Assembly (NCBI RefSeq): GCF_009688965.1 | Contig: NZ_AP021875.1 | Coordinates: 4,030,001-4,094,000 of the forward strand | From: Desulfosarcina widdelii | GTDB taxonomy: Bacteria > Desulfobacterota > Desulfobacteria > Desulfobacterales > Desulfosarcinaceae | Direction: 5' to 3' | DNA: 64,000 nt | Part shown: one piece after another, positions 1-7,727 of the stretch | Layout: every line of letters starts with the position of its first letter | Numbering within the stretch: position 1 is the first letter of the stretch | Notes under the pieces: model-generated | The model's database searches: none | What the model saw: the letters and a program-made list of their open reading frames with translations, nothing else | What the model was told of the DNA's origin: nothing | Translations under genes and position numbers: made by a program

Positions 1-600
1 CCGGACAATCCTCCCGAACTGAAGGAAGAGAATCCCCTGCGCGGCAACCGCAGCTATCCCTATGGTTACAACAAGGCCCGGGTGGATGAAATGATCCAGG
101 ATTTTGCCGCCGACCACCCGGAAATCACGGTCACCATCCTGCGGCCCTGTACCGTCTTCGGCCCAACGGTGGACAACTACGTTTCGCGAATGCTTTTCCA
201 GCCCCTTACCGTCGGAATTCAGGGAAGCAACCCCCGGGTCCAGTTCGTCCATGAAGAAGATTTTGTCCGGGCCTGCCTGATTGCTGTCGAAAAAAGGATT
301 CCAGGTGTCTTCAACATCGTCGGGAAAGGAGCGCTGACGACAAAAGAAGTCGCTTCAATCACCGGGACACGAATCATCCCGCTGCCTGCATTTTTGCTGT
401 ACCCACTGGTGGAGATCCTGTGGCGCCTGCGTGTGCCGGTCATCGAAGTCAACCGGGGATACCTGGATTACGCCCGCCATGGTTTCGTTGCCGGCGGCAG
501 AAAAGCCGAGATCGAACTTGGATTTGTCCCGGACTTCTCCTCCAGGCAGGTTCTGGAGGATACGGCAAGGAGGCGTCGCTATGCTGACCGCCAAACGTAA
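1..600 (+). CDS. NAD-dependent epimerase/dehydratase, 5' truncated by window edge
   Basis: The reading frame is open from the first base, so the N-terminal Rossmann nucleotide-binding part lies outside the window. The visible part begins with the extended-SDR active-site segment YGYNK (Tyr-x3-Lys) at about codons 21-25. It is followed by the typical RPCTVFGP substrate-side motif and a V-H-x-x-D segment (FVHEEDFVRA). The family acts on nucleotide sugars or other hydroxylated substrates with NAD(P); the substrate cannot be read from this fragment. The stop at 598-600 overlaps the start of the next gene (581), which suggests one transcript. Family assignment is solid; specificity is unknown. Confidence 0.85.
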   Translation, partial: PDNPPELKEENPLRGNRSYPYGYNKARVDEMIQDFAADHPEITVTILRPCTVFGPTVDNYVSRMLFQPLTVGIQGSNPRVQFVHEEDFVRACLIAVEKRIPGVFNIVGKGALTTKEVASITGTRIIPLPAFLLYPLVEILWRLRVPVIEVNRGYLDYARHGFVAGGRKAEIELGFVPDFSSRQVLEDTARRRRYADRQT

Positions 601-1063
601 AAACCGTCTCTCCGAATTTTCCTTAAAAACAAAATTGCCAACCGCCTGAATCCTGGCCCTCCTGTTTTTCCTGGAATTCTGGATCAGTCGCGGTATGCGG
701 TGGATCGGGGCGGCACTCTACCTGCTGTTGTGGCTGGGGTCCTATGGGGTGATCTATGCCGGTGCCTGTCGGGACTGGGTTTATTACGACAAAAGTTGTC
801 CGATTCCCCTGGAAGGAGGCTGCGTCCATCGCTTTTTCAGATCGGGGAGTGGCCGGTTCGGCGTTGCGAGCCTGCTGTGGGCGACCTTTGCCTATGTCAT
901 GCGGGTATTCCTGCCCCTGTTCATCGTTGTCAGGGAGCGACTGGTCGCCATCGGTCTGGCACATATCGGCGTGCTGGCTTTGTTCTGGATCGTTCATCTC
1001 TATCTCGCCGCCTGTCCCAATTGCGTCAATTTTCGCTGCCCGCTGAACCGCGAAACCAAATAA
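581..1063 (+). CDS. Small membrane protein interrupted by in-frame TGA (possible pseudogene)
   Basis: An AAGGAGG ribosome binding site at 567-573 sits 7 bases before ATG 581. That frame codes for 22 residues, then meets TGA at 647-649, and the same frame continues open to 1063. The continuation starts with a hydrophobic stretch (ILALLFFLEFWISRG) that completes a membrane segment, followed by two or three more helices and a Cys-rich tail (CPNCVNFRC). The first ATG after the stop is at 695 and has no ribosome binding site. The simplest reading is a nonsense change of a Trp codon (TGG to TGA) or a sequence error; readthrough or selenocysteine is possible, but no clear SECIS hairpin follows. The family is not recognised. 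It overlaps the preceding epimerase gene by 20 bases. Confidence 0.55.
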
Positions 1064-1132
1064 AATCCAAAATGAACGGCATGTCTTAACTTCAAACCGC
1101 GATACAATTCACGCCCATGGTGCCCCCTCCCC

Positions 1133-1162
1133 TTGTGTTGACGTCCCTTTGCGTTGTATAAT
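1133..1162 (+). promoter_or_regulatory. Candidate sigma-70 promoter for the solute-binding protein gene
   Basis: A perfect TATAAT lies at 1157-1162. A weak -35 (TTGTGT, 1133-1138) is 18 bases upstream. The overlapping TTGACG at 1138-1143 fits the consensus better but would leave a spacer of only 13. The 5' UTR to the chosen start at 1326 would be about 155 bases; I see no gene in it. Confidence 0.35.
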
Positions 1163-1325
1163 TAACATTGGTGTTTTTACCACTGAAGTGCCGGAAGGCC
1201 AGATCTCCCCGGGATAAAAATGTTGAACAGGACAATATGGAATTGCAGCTGAACGCGCTGGGTTAACCGACGACACAAAGTCGCTCCGGGAATTGCCTTA
1301 TTTTGCCCTGGAAATGGCGAACGCT

Positions 1326-2102
1326 ATGAAAAAGAATGTTTTCATTGTCGGTTTAGGGGTATTGCTCATCGCGGCGTTTCCGGGAACGACTGCCGCCGAT
1401 GAACCCATGCCTGACTTTCACATCATGACCGAGCACTGGATTCCCTACCAGTTCGTGAAAGACGACACTCTTCAGGGCATCTCAGTCGATCTTCTCGTAG
1501 ATCTGCTCAAGCGCGTTGGATCGCGCCAGGGGCGGGCCGATATAGAAATCGTTCCGTGGGCCAGGGGCTACCGTTTTGCCCAGAAAGAAGAAAATGCGAT
1601 TCTCTTCCTGACTTCCCGAACGCCGCAGCGGGAGACACTGTTCAAATGGGTCGGCCCCGTGATCCAGAACCGCTGGGAACTGATCGCTAAAAAGAATCGA
1701 CACTTCAAATTCGATTCCCAGGCCGAACTGTTGAACTATACTTACGGTACCGTCATCGACGATGTCGGCGAGCAATTTCTGCTCAACCTTGGCATCCAGA
1801 AAGAACGGCTTGAAAGAACTTCGGCTTATGCCAACTGCATCAAGATGCTGCGGGCCGACAGGGTCGATATGGTCGTGATGAGCTGGGAGACGTTCAGCCT
1901 GTTCGCCAGCCGGGAAGATATCGATGCGTCCGACTTCGAAAGTGTTACCACACTGGCTTCAAGCGATCTGTATTACGCTTTTCATAAAAACGCCCCCCAG
2001 TGGATTGTGGCCAAATTCCAGGATGCCATCGATGCGTTAAAGGCCGAAGGGAGACTGGACGCACTGAGAAAAAAATATGCCCACCTGAAAAACGGATATT
2101 GA
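1326..2102 (+). CDS. Periplasmic solute-binding protein, amino-acid (SBP_bac_3) type
   Basis: This is a secreted receptor-like protein of about 258 residues. The chosen ATG gives MKKN followed by a hydrophobic core and a likely signal peptidase site near TTAADE; upstream ATGs at 1293 and 1314 would put extra residues before the signal. The mature part shows the class II periplasmic binding protein pattern: FHIMTEHWIPYQF near the N-terminus, then GISVDLLVDLLKRVG, and an end of the form AIDALKAEGRLDALRKKY. No permease or ATPase gene lies beside it. It may therefore be an orphan receptor for amino acids or similar small molecules, as is common in Proteobacteria. The ligand is unknown. Confidence 0.8.
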   Translation: MKKNVFIVGLGVLLIAAFPGTTAADEPMPDFHIMTEHWIPYQFVKDDTLQGISVDLLVDLLKRVGSRQGRADIEIVPWARGYRFAQKEENAILFLTSRTPQRETLFKWVGPVIQNRWELIAKKNRHFKFDSQAELLNYTYGTVIDDVGEQFLLNLGIQKERLERTSAYANCIKMLRADRVDMVVMSWETFSLFASREDIDASDFESVTTLASSDLYYAFHKNAPQWIVAKFQDAIDALKAEGRLDALRKKYAHLKNGY

Positions 2103-2112
2103 TCGATCCGTA

Positions 2113-2337
2113 TCAGTTCAGCCCCATCCCGATCACCAGGCCGACGGCGATCCCCAGTCCGATGAAGATGGCACCCACCACAATGCCCACGGCCACATTT
2201 TTCGAGGCCAGCTCACGGGATGTGTCAAAAGGCGTCAGCCTGTCGAACAGCTTGTAACCGGCGGCCATGAATGCCAGGGTCAGCAGGGCGCCTATGATGG
2301 CGTAGCTCAGGTTCAATAAGGCAATGGACAGTTCCAT
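2113..2337 (-). CDS. DUF350-family small membrane protein
   Basis: The product is 74 residues with two hydrophobic segments (AIIGALLTLAFMAAGYKLFD and VAVGIVVGAIFIGLGIAVGL) around a short polar loop, the layout of DUF350 (YjfL-like) inner-membrane proteins. The start ATG shares one base with the stop of the lytic transglycosylase gene (TGATG), so translation is probably coupled. Longer in-frame starts would run through the upstream gene and are unlikely. The function of the family is not established. Coupling with a cell-wall hydrolase suggests an envelope role, which is inference. Confidence 0.7.
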   Translation of the reverse strand: MELSIALLNLSYAIIGALLTLAFMAAGYKLFDRLTPFDTSRELASKNVAVGIVVGAIFIGLGIAVGLVIGMGLN

Positions 2338-2942
2338 CAGTGCAATACCTCCGTAATCGTTTCTATCTTGTCGACGTACCCGATCGTCTCTCGGCTGTGT
2401 TTGCCGGTAACGCCCGGCAGCGTTTTGCGGATCGAAGCCCACCGGTTGGGGTCCAGCCCCGATTTTTTGGCAGCCTTCTGCGCCCGGATGATGTTCATTT
2501 TCCCGGCATTGTATGCGCCAAAGGTGAAATTGAGGCGATCCCGAAAGGGCCGTTCAGCCTTCCAGGTTCGCCACAACTGCCGGTCGTAGTATATGCCTGC
2601 GGCGATGTTCCAACGCGGCTGCTCGCGCGTCCCTTTGACGGCCGGGTTTTTCTTGCGAATCTCCTTGAAGGTTTGAGGCATGATCTGCATGAGTCCCAGT
2701 GCTCCGACATGGGATCGGGCCCCGGCCTTCAACCGCGATTCGGCCACCGCCTGGGCCTTGAAGTAACGCCAGTCGAATGCCGGCCCGAAAAACCGCTTGG
2801 TGTATTTCGAAAAATAGGTGTCAAAGGTTGTTACCCGGTTATAGCGCTCAAAGGCCGCGGCGCTGCCGGGACTGCCGAGAACTGCGGCGGCGATAATCGC
2901 AGCCCAGGCCAGACACTTTCTTTTCGCATGAAAAAAAGACAT
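2337..2942 (-). CDS. Soluble-type lytic murein transglycosylase, SLT domain
   Basis: This 201-residue exported enzyme is predicted to cleave the MurNAc-GlcNAc bond in peptidoglycan, forming anhydro-muramyl ends. A signal peptide covers about residues 1-29 (ends PGSAAAFE). The SLT fold is shown by AVAESRLKAGARSHVGALGLMQIMP, in which the Glu of AVAES is the predicted catalytic acid; then comes the GIYYDRQLW helix and the FGAYNAG motif. A GGAG ribosome binding site precedes the ATG. Translation is coupled to the DUF350 gene downstream. Confidence 0.88.
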   Translation of the reverse strand: MSFFHAKRKCLAWAAIIAAAVLGSPGSAAAFERYNRVTTFDTYFSKYTKRFFGPAFDWRYFKAQAVAESRLKAGARSHVGALGLMQIMPQTFKEIRKKNPAVKGTREQPRWNIAAGIYYDRQLWRTWKAERPFRDRLNFTFGAYNAGKMNIIRAQKAAKKSGLDPNRWASIRKTLPGVTGKHSRETIGYVDKIETITEVLH

Positions 2943-3207
2943 TCTGTCTCCATAACTTTAAAAAAAATACAATCCATACGCGAACGGAGGAGGTCAAATT
3001 TGAGCAAATAATACCAGACCTGTCAACCGGTCGAGACAGCCGATTTCACTCGCAGGCGAGAAGCAACTTTGACCTGGATGGTATTGCCTGCTAAAGTATG
3101 GAAGTTTAATAGGTGACTGCCCGAAAGCAAATGCTTTCGGGGCCAAACCCGATACTCGGATTCGTACTTTGCTCATGCACCGGATACGTTCTTTCGAGGA
3201 GGCGAAC

Positions 3208-4254
3208 ATGCAGGCCATCGACAAATCGAAACCGGTTATGGTGACAGGCGGCAGCGGTTATATTGCCGGATGGATCGTCAAGTACCTGTTGGAAGAAGGG
3301 GTGACCGTTCGAGCGACCGTGCGCGACACCGGCCTGCCGGAAAAGGTAGCCCACCTCAACCGCCTCGCCGAATCCCTGCCGGGCAAATTGCGCCTGTTCG
3401 CAGCGGACCTGCTCAACCCCGGAGCCTTCGAGCAGGCCATGCAGGGCTGCGAACTGGTGATGCACACGGCCTCGCCGTTTCTGCTTAAAGGCGGTAAGGA
3501 CCCCCGGTCTACATTTATTCGCCCCGCCCTGGAAGGAACGCGCAATGTTCTGGCCGCCGTCAATGCCGTCAGTACGGTAAAGCGCGTAGTTCTGACCAGC
3601 AGCGCTGCGGCCATTTATGGCGACCTTGCCGATGGGGATGCCTTTACCGAGGAACACTGGAACACGACCAGTTCGGAAACCCATCAACCCTACAACTACT
3701 CAAAAGCCATCGCAGAAAAGGAAGCCTGGAAAATCAACCGCAGCCAGGACCGCTGGGATCTGATCACGATCAATCCCACCATGGTCTTCGGTCCGGCCCT
3801 GACAAAAACCACCGCGTCGGGGAGCGTCGCCCTGATGAAGCAGTTCGGTGACGGCACGGCCCGGTTTGGTGTTCCCGACTTCGCCATGGGAATGGTGGAC
3901 GTCCGCGATGTGGCCCGGGCCCATATCCAGGCCGGTTTCACCCCGGAGGCGTCCGGCCGGCATATCTTATCGGCCGGAGAATTCCAACTTCTGGAGATCG
4001 GCCGGATTCTCAAGGAGCATTTCGGGGACCGCTATCCTTTCCCCAAAAAAACCGCTCCCAAATTCCTCGTCTACCTGTTGGCCCCGCTGCTCGGCACAAC
4101 CCGGGCCTTCGTCAAAAAAAACGTCGGCTACCGCGCCCGATTCGACAACACTTACAGCATTAAAGATCTCAACCTCACTTACCGGCCCTTAAAGGAAACC
4201 GTTATCGACCATTTTCAGCAACTGATCGATGACGGACTGGTTCCGAAAAAATAG
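3208..4254 (+). CDS. NAD(P)-dependent epimerase/reductase of the dihydroflavonol-4-reductase type
   Basis: This is a 348-residue extended short-chain dehydrogenase. The nucleotide-binding motif VTGGSGYIAGWIVKYLL sits near the N-terminus. Then come HTASPF, LTSSAAAIYG and the catalytic Tyr-x3-Lys in YNYSKAIAEK. The sequence around RATVRD resembles dihydroflavonol/cinnamoyl-type reductases, which in bacteria often reduce ketones or aldehydes, but the substrate is unknown. ATG 3208 was chosen because AGGAGG lies 6 bases before it; the earlier ATG at 3169 lacks such a site. It is followed after 3 bases by an AhpD-like gene, probably co-transcribed. Confidence 0.85.
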   Translation: MQAIDKSKPVMVTGGSGYIAGWIVKYLLEEGVTVRATVRDTGLPEKVAHLNRLAESLPGKLRLFAADLLNPGAFEQAMQGCELVMHTASPFLLKGGKDPRSTFIRPALEGTRNVLAAVNAVSTVKRVVLTSSAAAIYGDLADGDAFTEEHWNTTSSETHQPYNYSKAIAEKEAWKINRSQDRWDLITINPTMVFGPALTKTTASGSVALMKQFGDGTARFGVPDFAMGMVDVRDVARAHIQAGFTPEASGRHILSAGEFQLLEIGRILKEHFGDRYPFPKKTAPKFLVYLLAPLLGTTRAFVKKNVGYRARFDNTYSIKDLNLTYRPLKETVIDHFQQLIDDGLVPKK

Positions 4255-4257
4255 GGA

Positions 4258-4635
4258 ATGAAAGCGAAGAATCCGATGTCCGATTTGACTTTCCAGAAAA
4301 TTGAACAAAGCATCGAAGATCGCAAGAAGCTGCACCTGCAGTTCCTCGACAACGTAAAGACCTATAAGCCTTTTCTTGAAGTGGAGGCAAAAGCCTTTGG
4401 TGACGGAGCGCTGGCCAGGAAGACAAAAGAGTTGATGGCCCTGTCCATCTCTATCGTAACGAAGTGCGAACCCTGTATGGAATGGCACCTCGATCAGGCG
4501 CTGCAGGCCGGGGCCACGGATGAGGAAATCTATGAAACCATCGATGTGGCCATTGAGATGGGCGGTGGACAGGCCGGCGCCTATGCGCGCTTCGTTCTCA
4601 AAGCCCTGGCCTATTTCAAGGATAAAAGGAAGTAA
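4258..4635 (+). CDS. Carboxymuconolactone decarboxylase / AhpD-like protein
   Basis: The product is 125 residues, the usual length for the all-helical CMD/AhpD family. It carries the CxxC-x3-H motif (CEPCMEWH) at about residues 74-81 followed by LQAGATDEEI. In AhpD-like members the two cysteines give thiol peroxidase or alkylhydroperoxidase-type redox activity, so a peroxide-defence role is likelier than decarboxylation. A second start (MSDLT) lies at 4276. It begins 3 bases after the reductase stop and is probably in its operon. Confidence 0.85.
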   Translation: MKAKNPMSDLTFQKIEQSIEDRKKLHLQFLDNVKTYKPFLEVEAKAFGDGALARKTKELMALSISIVTKCEPCMEWHLDQALQAGATDEEIYETIDVAIEMGGGQAGAYARFVLKALAYFKDKRK

Positions 4636-4661
4636 TCCGACCCGACTGCGACGACGGTGAC

Positions 4662-5153
4662 ATGCACACCTATATCGACAATGGATGTACTATCTGGAAC
4701 ATCGCCGACAGGTTTCTGGTCAGATGCCCCAACTGCAGGAATATGGCCGTCGTAAAGCCCGAAAAAGGAGGCCGTGCCCGCTTCAGTTGCACCTGCTGCG
4801 GCAAATCCGGCGGCTGGCAGGATCGACACGAGGGCTCCGTATTGTACTCAACCAGCCTGGACCACTTTGATAACGGACGGGTTTGTATTGGCGCACCGGT
4901 GGACTGGTACTTTCATTTCCCTCTCTGGCTGCAAACCGAATGCTGCGGTCAAGTGCTGTGGGCTTATAACAGGGACCACCTCGATTGGCTTCGCGATTTC
5001 GTTAAGGCCGGGCTGCGGAAACGATCCTATGATTCCACACACGGCTGGTCCAATCAGAGTCTCGCCAGTCGTCTGCCCAAATGGCTGAAATCCGCCAAGA
5101 ACAAAAACGCCGTGCAAAAAGCCCTCGACAAACTTTACGCAACAATTGCCTGA
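4662..5153 (+). CDS. Hypothetical protein with zinc-ribbon motif
   Basis: This 163-residue protein is not assigned to a function. A zinc-ribbon-like pair occurs near the N-terminus (CPNC at about residues 22-25 and CTCC at about 44-47), with an additional CC later (TECCGQVLWAY). The middle is rich in Trp and aromatic residues, and the C-terminus is basic and helical (LPKWLKSAKNKNAVQKALDKL). The start has no strong ribosome binding site. It could bind nucleic acid or metal; nothing more can be said. Confidence 0.6.
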   Translation: MHTYIDNGCTIWNIADRFLVRCPNCRNMAVVKPEKGGRARFSCTCCGKSGGWQDRHEGSVLYSTSLDHFDNGRVCIGAPVDWYFHFPLWLQTECCGQVLWAYNRDHLDWLRDFVKAGLRKRSYDSTHGWSNQSLASRLPKWLKSAKNKNAVQKALDKLYATIA

Positions 5154-5215
5154 AATGGCTCCATGGGTCGATCATGGTGCAAGCCCCTAAATAGCAGAGT
5201 AAGGAGTACCATCCC

Positions 5216-5560
5216 ATGTCATTTTCGGAATTCGAACTTAAACGCATTGACAAGCTGGTCGGAACCTTTTGCCGCAACCGGGTCCCGGAACGGGCGCGAG
5301 ACCAACTGCGCTACAGCTTCCGGGTCGAGGGACAGAATGTCATTGTCTCGGAGGAGCGCAACCGCAGGGGAAAGCAAGAAGGATGGGTGGTCCTGGATAT
5401 TGCCAGGTTCAGATATGTCAAAAGCACCAGGCGATGGAAACTTTATTGGATGCGCATCAGCGGCAAATGGCAGCTTTATGAGCCCTGCAACGAAGATAAA
5501 AATCTTGAAACCTTGATCGAAGCCATCGGAAAAGATACATATGGATGCTTCTTCGGCTGA
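5216..5560 (+). CDS. DUF3024-family protein
   Basis: The product is 114 residues. The pattern RVEGQNVIVSEER followed by WVVLDIARFRYVKSTRRWKLYWMR and KWQLYEPC matches my memory of the DUF3024 family: a small, basic, beta-rich domain with conserved Trp, Arg and Tyr positions and no known function. An AAGGAG site lies 10 bases before the ATG. The following YbaK-like gene starts 19 bases after its stop, so the two may be co-transcribed. Confidence 0.65.
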   Translation: MSFSEFELKRIDKLVGTFCRNRVPERARDQLRYSFRVEGQNVIVSEERNRRGKQEGWVVLDIARFRYVKSTRRWKLYWMRISGKWQLYEPCNEDKNLETLIEAIGKDTYGCFFG

Positions 5561-5579
5561 ATTAAAAGAAAGAGAAAAC

Positions 5580-6062
5580 ATGCCTAATAAGTTGCGCGAA
5601 AGTGCCCGTCGTGTTCAGGAGTTCCTCTCCGCCAAGGGATTTGTTTTCGAAGTGCAGGAACTGCCCGGTTCCACGCGAACGGCCAAGGAGGCTGCCGACA
5701 GTGTGGGCTGCCAGGTTGGGCAGATCGCCAAGTCGCTGGTCTTCAAGGACAAATCGACCGGCGAACCCGTTTTGGTGGTCGCTTCGGGAGCCAATCGGGT
5801 GGACCTCAAGAAAATCAAGGCCGCAACGGGGTTGAGACTCGGCCGGGCCGACGGCAATTATGTCAAGGAAAAGGTCGGATTTGCCATCGGCGGTGTGCCG
5901 CCGGCCGGCCATATCCGCCCGCTGCCGACGCTTCTGGACCCGGATCTGAAGCGGCACGACACCATCTGGGCTGCCGCCGGAACCCCTTTCGCCCTGTTTC
6001 AATTGAAACCCGACGACCTGGAACCGCTGACGGACGGTCGCTGGGTTGAACTTTCCGAGTAA
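5580..6062 (+). CDS. YbaK/EbsC-type aminoacyl-tRNA deacylase
   Basis: The product is 160 residues. YbaK/ProX-like domains hydrolyse mischarged aminoacyl-tRNA in trans, for example Cys-tRNA(Pro) or Ala-tRNA(Pro). Diagnostic segments are TAKEAADSVGCQVGQIAKSL, with the conserved Lys of the active site, then the glycine-rich SGANRVDLKK and AIGGVPPAGH. ATG 5580 was chosen because a purine-rich AAAGAAAGAGAA stretch precedes it and the earlier ATG at 5541 would lie inside the previous gene. The exact substrate tRNA is not evident. Confidence 0.85.
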   Translation: MPNKLRESARRVQEFLSAKGFVFEVQELPGSTRTAKEAADSVGCQVGQIAKSLVFKDKSTGEPVLVVASGANRVDLKKIKAATGLRLGRADGNYVKEKVGFAIGGVPPAGHIRPLPTLLDPDLKRHDTIWAAAGTPFALFQLKPDDLEPLTDGRWVELSE

Positions 6063-6089
6063 ACCGTTGCATGGGATAAGGGATCTGAA

Positions 6090-7568
6090 ATGAAACAGGG
6101 TCTGCGACGCATTCTGACTGTTGTGGCCGGGATAGCGGTTGTCCTCGCGGTAGCCGCCGGATGGTATATGGTCAAAGCCATGCCCATCGGGACCGGCTAC
6201 GTGGCCAAGTATCTTTGCACCAGCACCTTTATGTCCGGGCGTGATCCGCAAACCGTTTTCGTCGAAGACGTCAAGCCGGTCAATCCGCTGGCCCGCGTGG
6301 TGCGATGGAAAATCGACAGGGCCGGCCGGACCGTCACCGCCACGGCATTCACGGCCTTTACCGCCAAGGCCCTTTACCGAGAGGGCTGCGGCTGCACCCT
6401 GATGACCGATACGGCCGAGGCGGCTCTCCGCCGGCAGCACTTCTATCGCCCCGAAGACGGCTATACCGAACCGGCATTGCCGCCGGAGCATCCGTGGCCC
6501 CTGGGCAGCGGCGGGCCGGTGGATCCGGATTCGATGGGGGCCGACGCCCGGCAATTGAAAAAAGCCCTGGATGACGCCTTTGCCGAACCCGGGGCGGAAA
6601 AGATGCGCAACACCCGGGCCGTAGCCGTCGTCTACGGTGGAAAGCTGATCGCCGAACGCTACGCACCCGGATTCGGTCCGGACATGCCCATGCTGGGCTG
6701 GTCCATGAGCAAGAGCGTTACCAATGCCCTGGTGGGCCTGCTGGTGGGGCAGGGACGCCTGGTATTAAAAGATCCGGCCCCGGTTCCCGAATGGCGCTCT
6801 CCCGACGATCCCAGGCACGAAATTACCCTGGATCAGCTCATGCGCATGAGCAGCGGGCTGGCATTCGAAGAAATATACCGGCCGCTGACCCACGCCACCG
6901 ATATGCTTTACGGGGCTCACGATTTCGGCGCATTTGCCGCCCAGAGCCACCTTGAAGCGCCGCCGGATCAAAAGTGGTCCTACTCTTCGGGCACGGCCAA
7001 CATCATTGCCCGCATTGTCCGCTACGAAGCCGAGAAAACCACACCCGATTACTACCGTTTTATGCGCGAAGCCCTGTTCGACCGCATCGGCATGACCAGC
7101 ATGGTGATCGAGCCGGACCCGTCGGGAACCTTCGTGGGATCCTCTTACGCGGTTGCCACCGTCAGGGACTGGGCCCGGTTCGGCCTGCTCTACCTTCAGG
7201 ACGGGGTGTGGAACGGAAAGCGCGTGCTTCCCGAAGGCTGGGTGACCTACTCCACCACTCCCACGCCCAAGGCCCCCAGGGGAGAATATGGCGCGCTTTT
7301 CTGGCTCAATGCCGGCGCTCCCGGAAATTCCGACAACCGGCTGTGGCCCCACGCCCCCGTGGATGCCTATGCGGCCCAGGGATTCCAGGAGCAGAAAGTG
7401 ATCGTGATCCCGTCCAGAGACGTGGTGCTGGTGCGGTTCGGAGCCACATCCCAGCGCTCGGCCTGGGACACGGACGCCTTTATCACCGGTGTACTCCAGG
7501 CGCTGCCTGAAAAAGCCCCGATGTTGAGCCGCCATGACGCCAATGGAGGGCAACCCAAAGCGCCTTGA
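6090..7568 (+). CDS. Membrane-anchored serine hydrolase, class C beta-lactamase-like fold
   Basis: This 492-residue protein has an N-terminal anchor (ILTVVAGIAVVLAVAAGW) and an outside-facing penicillin-binding-type hydrolase domain. The Ser-x-x-Lys nucleophile motif is SMSK at about residue 210, preceded by LGW; the second motif is YSS in WSYSSGTANI; the third region lies around AYAAQGFQEQ. The family includes esterases, peptidases and beta-lactamases (COG1680), and this member resembles the esterase-like group. It is not evidence for antibiotic resistance. It follows the YbaK-like gene by 27 bases. Confidence 0.85.
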   Translation: MKQGLRRILTVVAGIAVVLAVAAGWYMVKAMPIGTGYVAKYLCTSTFMSGRDPQTVFVEDVKPVNPLARVVRWKIDRAGRTVTATAFTAFTAKALYREGCGCTLMTDTAEAALRRQHFYRPEDGYTEPALPPEHPWPLGSGGPVDPDSMGADARQLKKALDDAFAEPGAEKMRNTRAVAVVYGGKLIAERYAPGFGPDMPMLGWSMSKSVTNALVGLLVGQGRLVLKDPAPVPEWRSPDDPRHEITLDQLMRMSSGLAFEEIYRPLTHATDMLYGAHDFGAFAAQSHLEAPPDQKWSYSSGTANIIARIVRYEAEKTTPDYYRFMREALFDRIGMTSMVIEPDPSGTFVGSSYAVATVRDWARFGLLYLQDGVWNGKRVLPEGWVTYSTTPTPKAPRGEYGALFWLNAGAPGNSDNRLWPHAPVDAYAAQGFQEQKVIVIPSRDVVLVRFGATSQRSAWDTDAFITGVLQALPEKAPMLSRHDANGGQPKAP

Positions 7569-7640
7569 TCCAAGCCTCGAATCGCACCGCTTCTAAAAAC
7601 GACAGAAGTATAGTAGCCAATTTGCCGCTCTCCGTTTAGC

Positions 7641-7668
7641 TTGACTTTGCGGCAACGCTCTTTATTAT
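7641..7668 (+). promoter_or_regulatory. Candidate promoter for cydAB
   Basis: TTGACT (7641-7646) and TATTAT (7663-7668) are separated by 16 bases. Each differs from consensus at one position. They lie about 60 bases upstream of cydA. Confidence 0.5.
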
Positions 7669-7727
7669 GAAAATTGAACCGCCGTTTGCCATCGTTGAGA
7701 ACCCACTTAGCCCTTTGAGGTAACGCC

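Noticed and set aside
647..694. Selenocysteine insertion site at the TGA
   Set aside because: The following bases do not form a convincing loop with an unpaired GU, so recoding cannot be claimed.
6090..7568. Antibiotic-resistance beta-lactamase
   Set aside because: The SxxK hydrolase family is mostly esterases and peptidases; the sequence gives no reason to claim beta-lactam hydrolysis.
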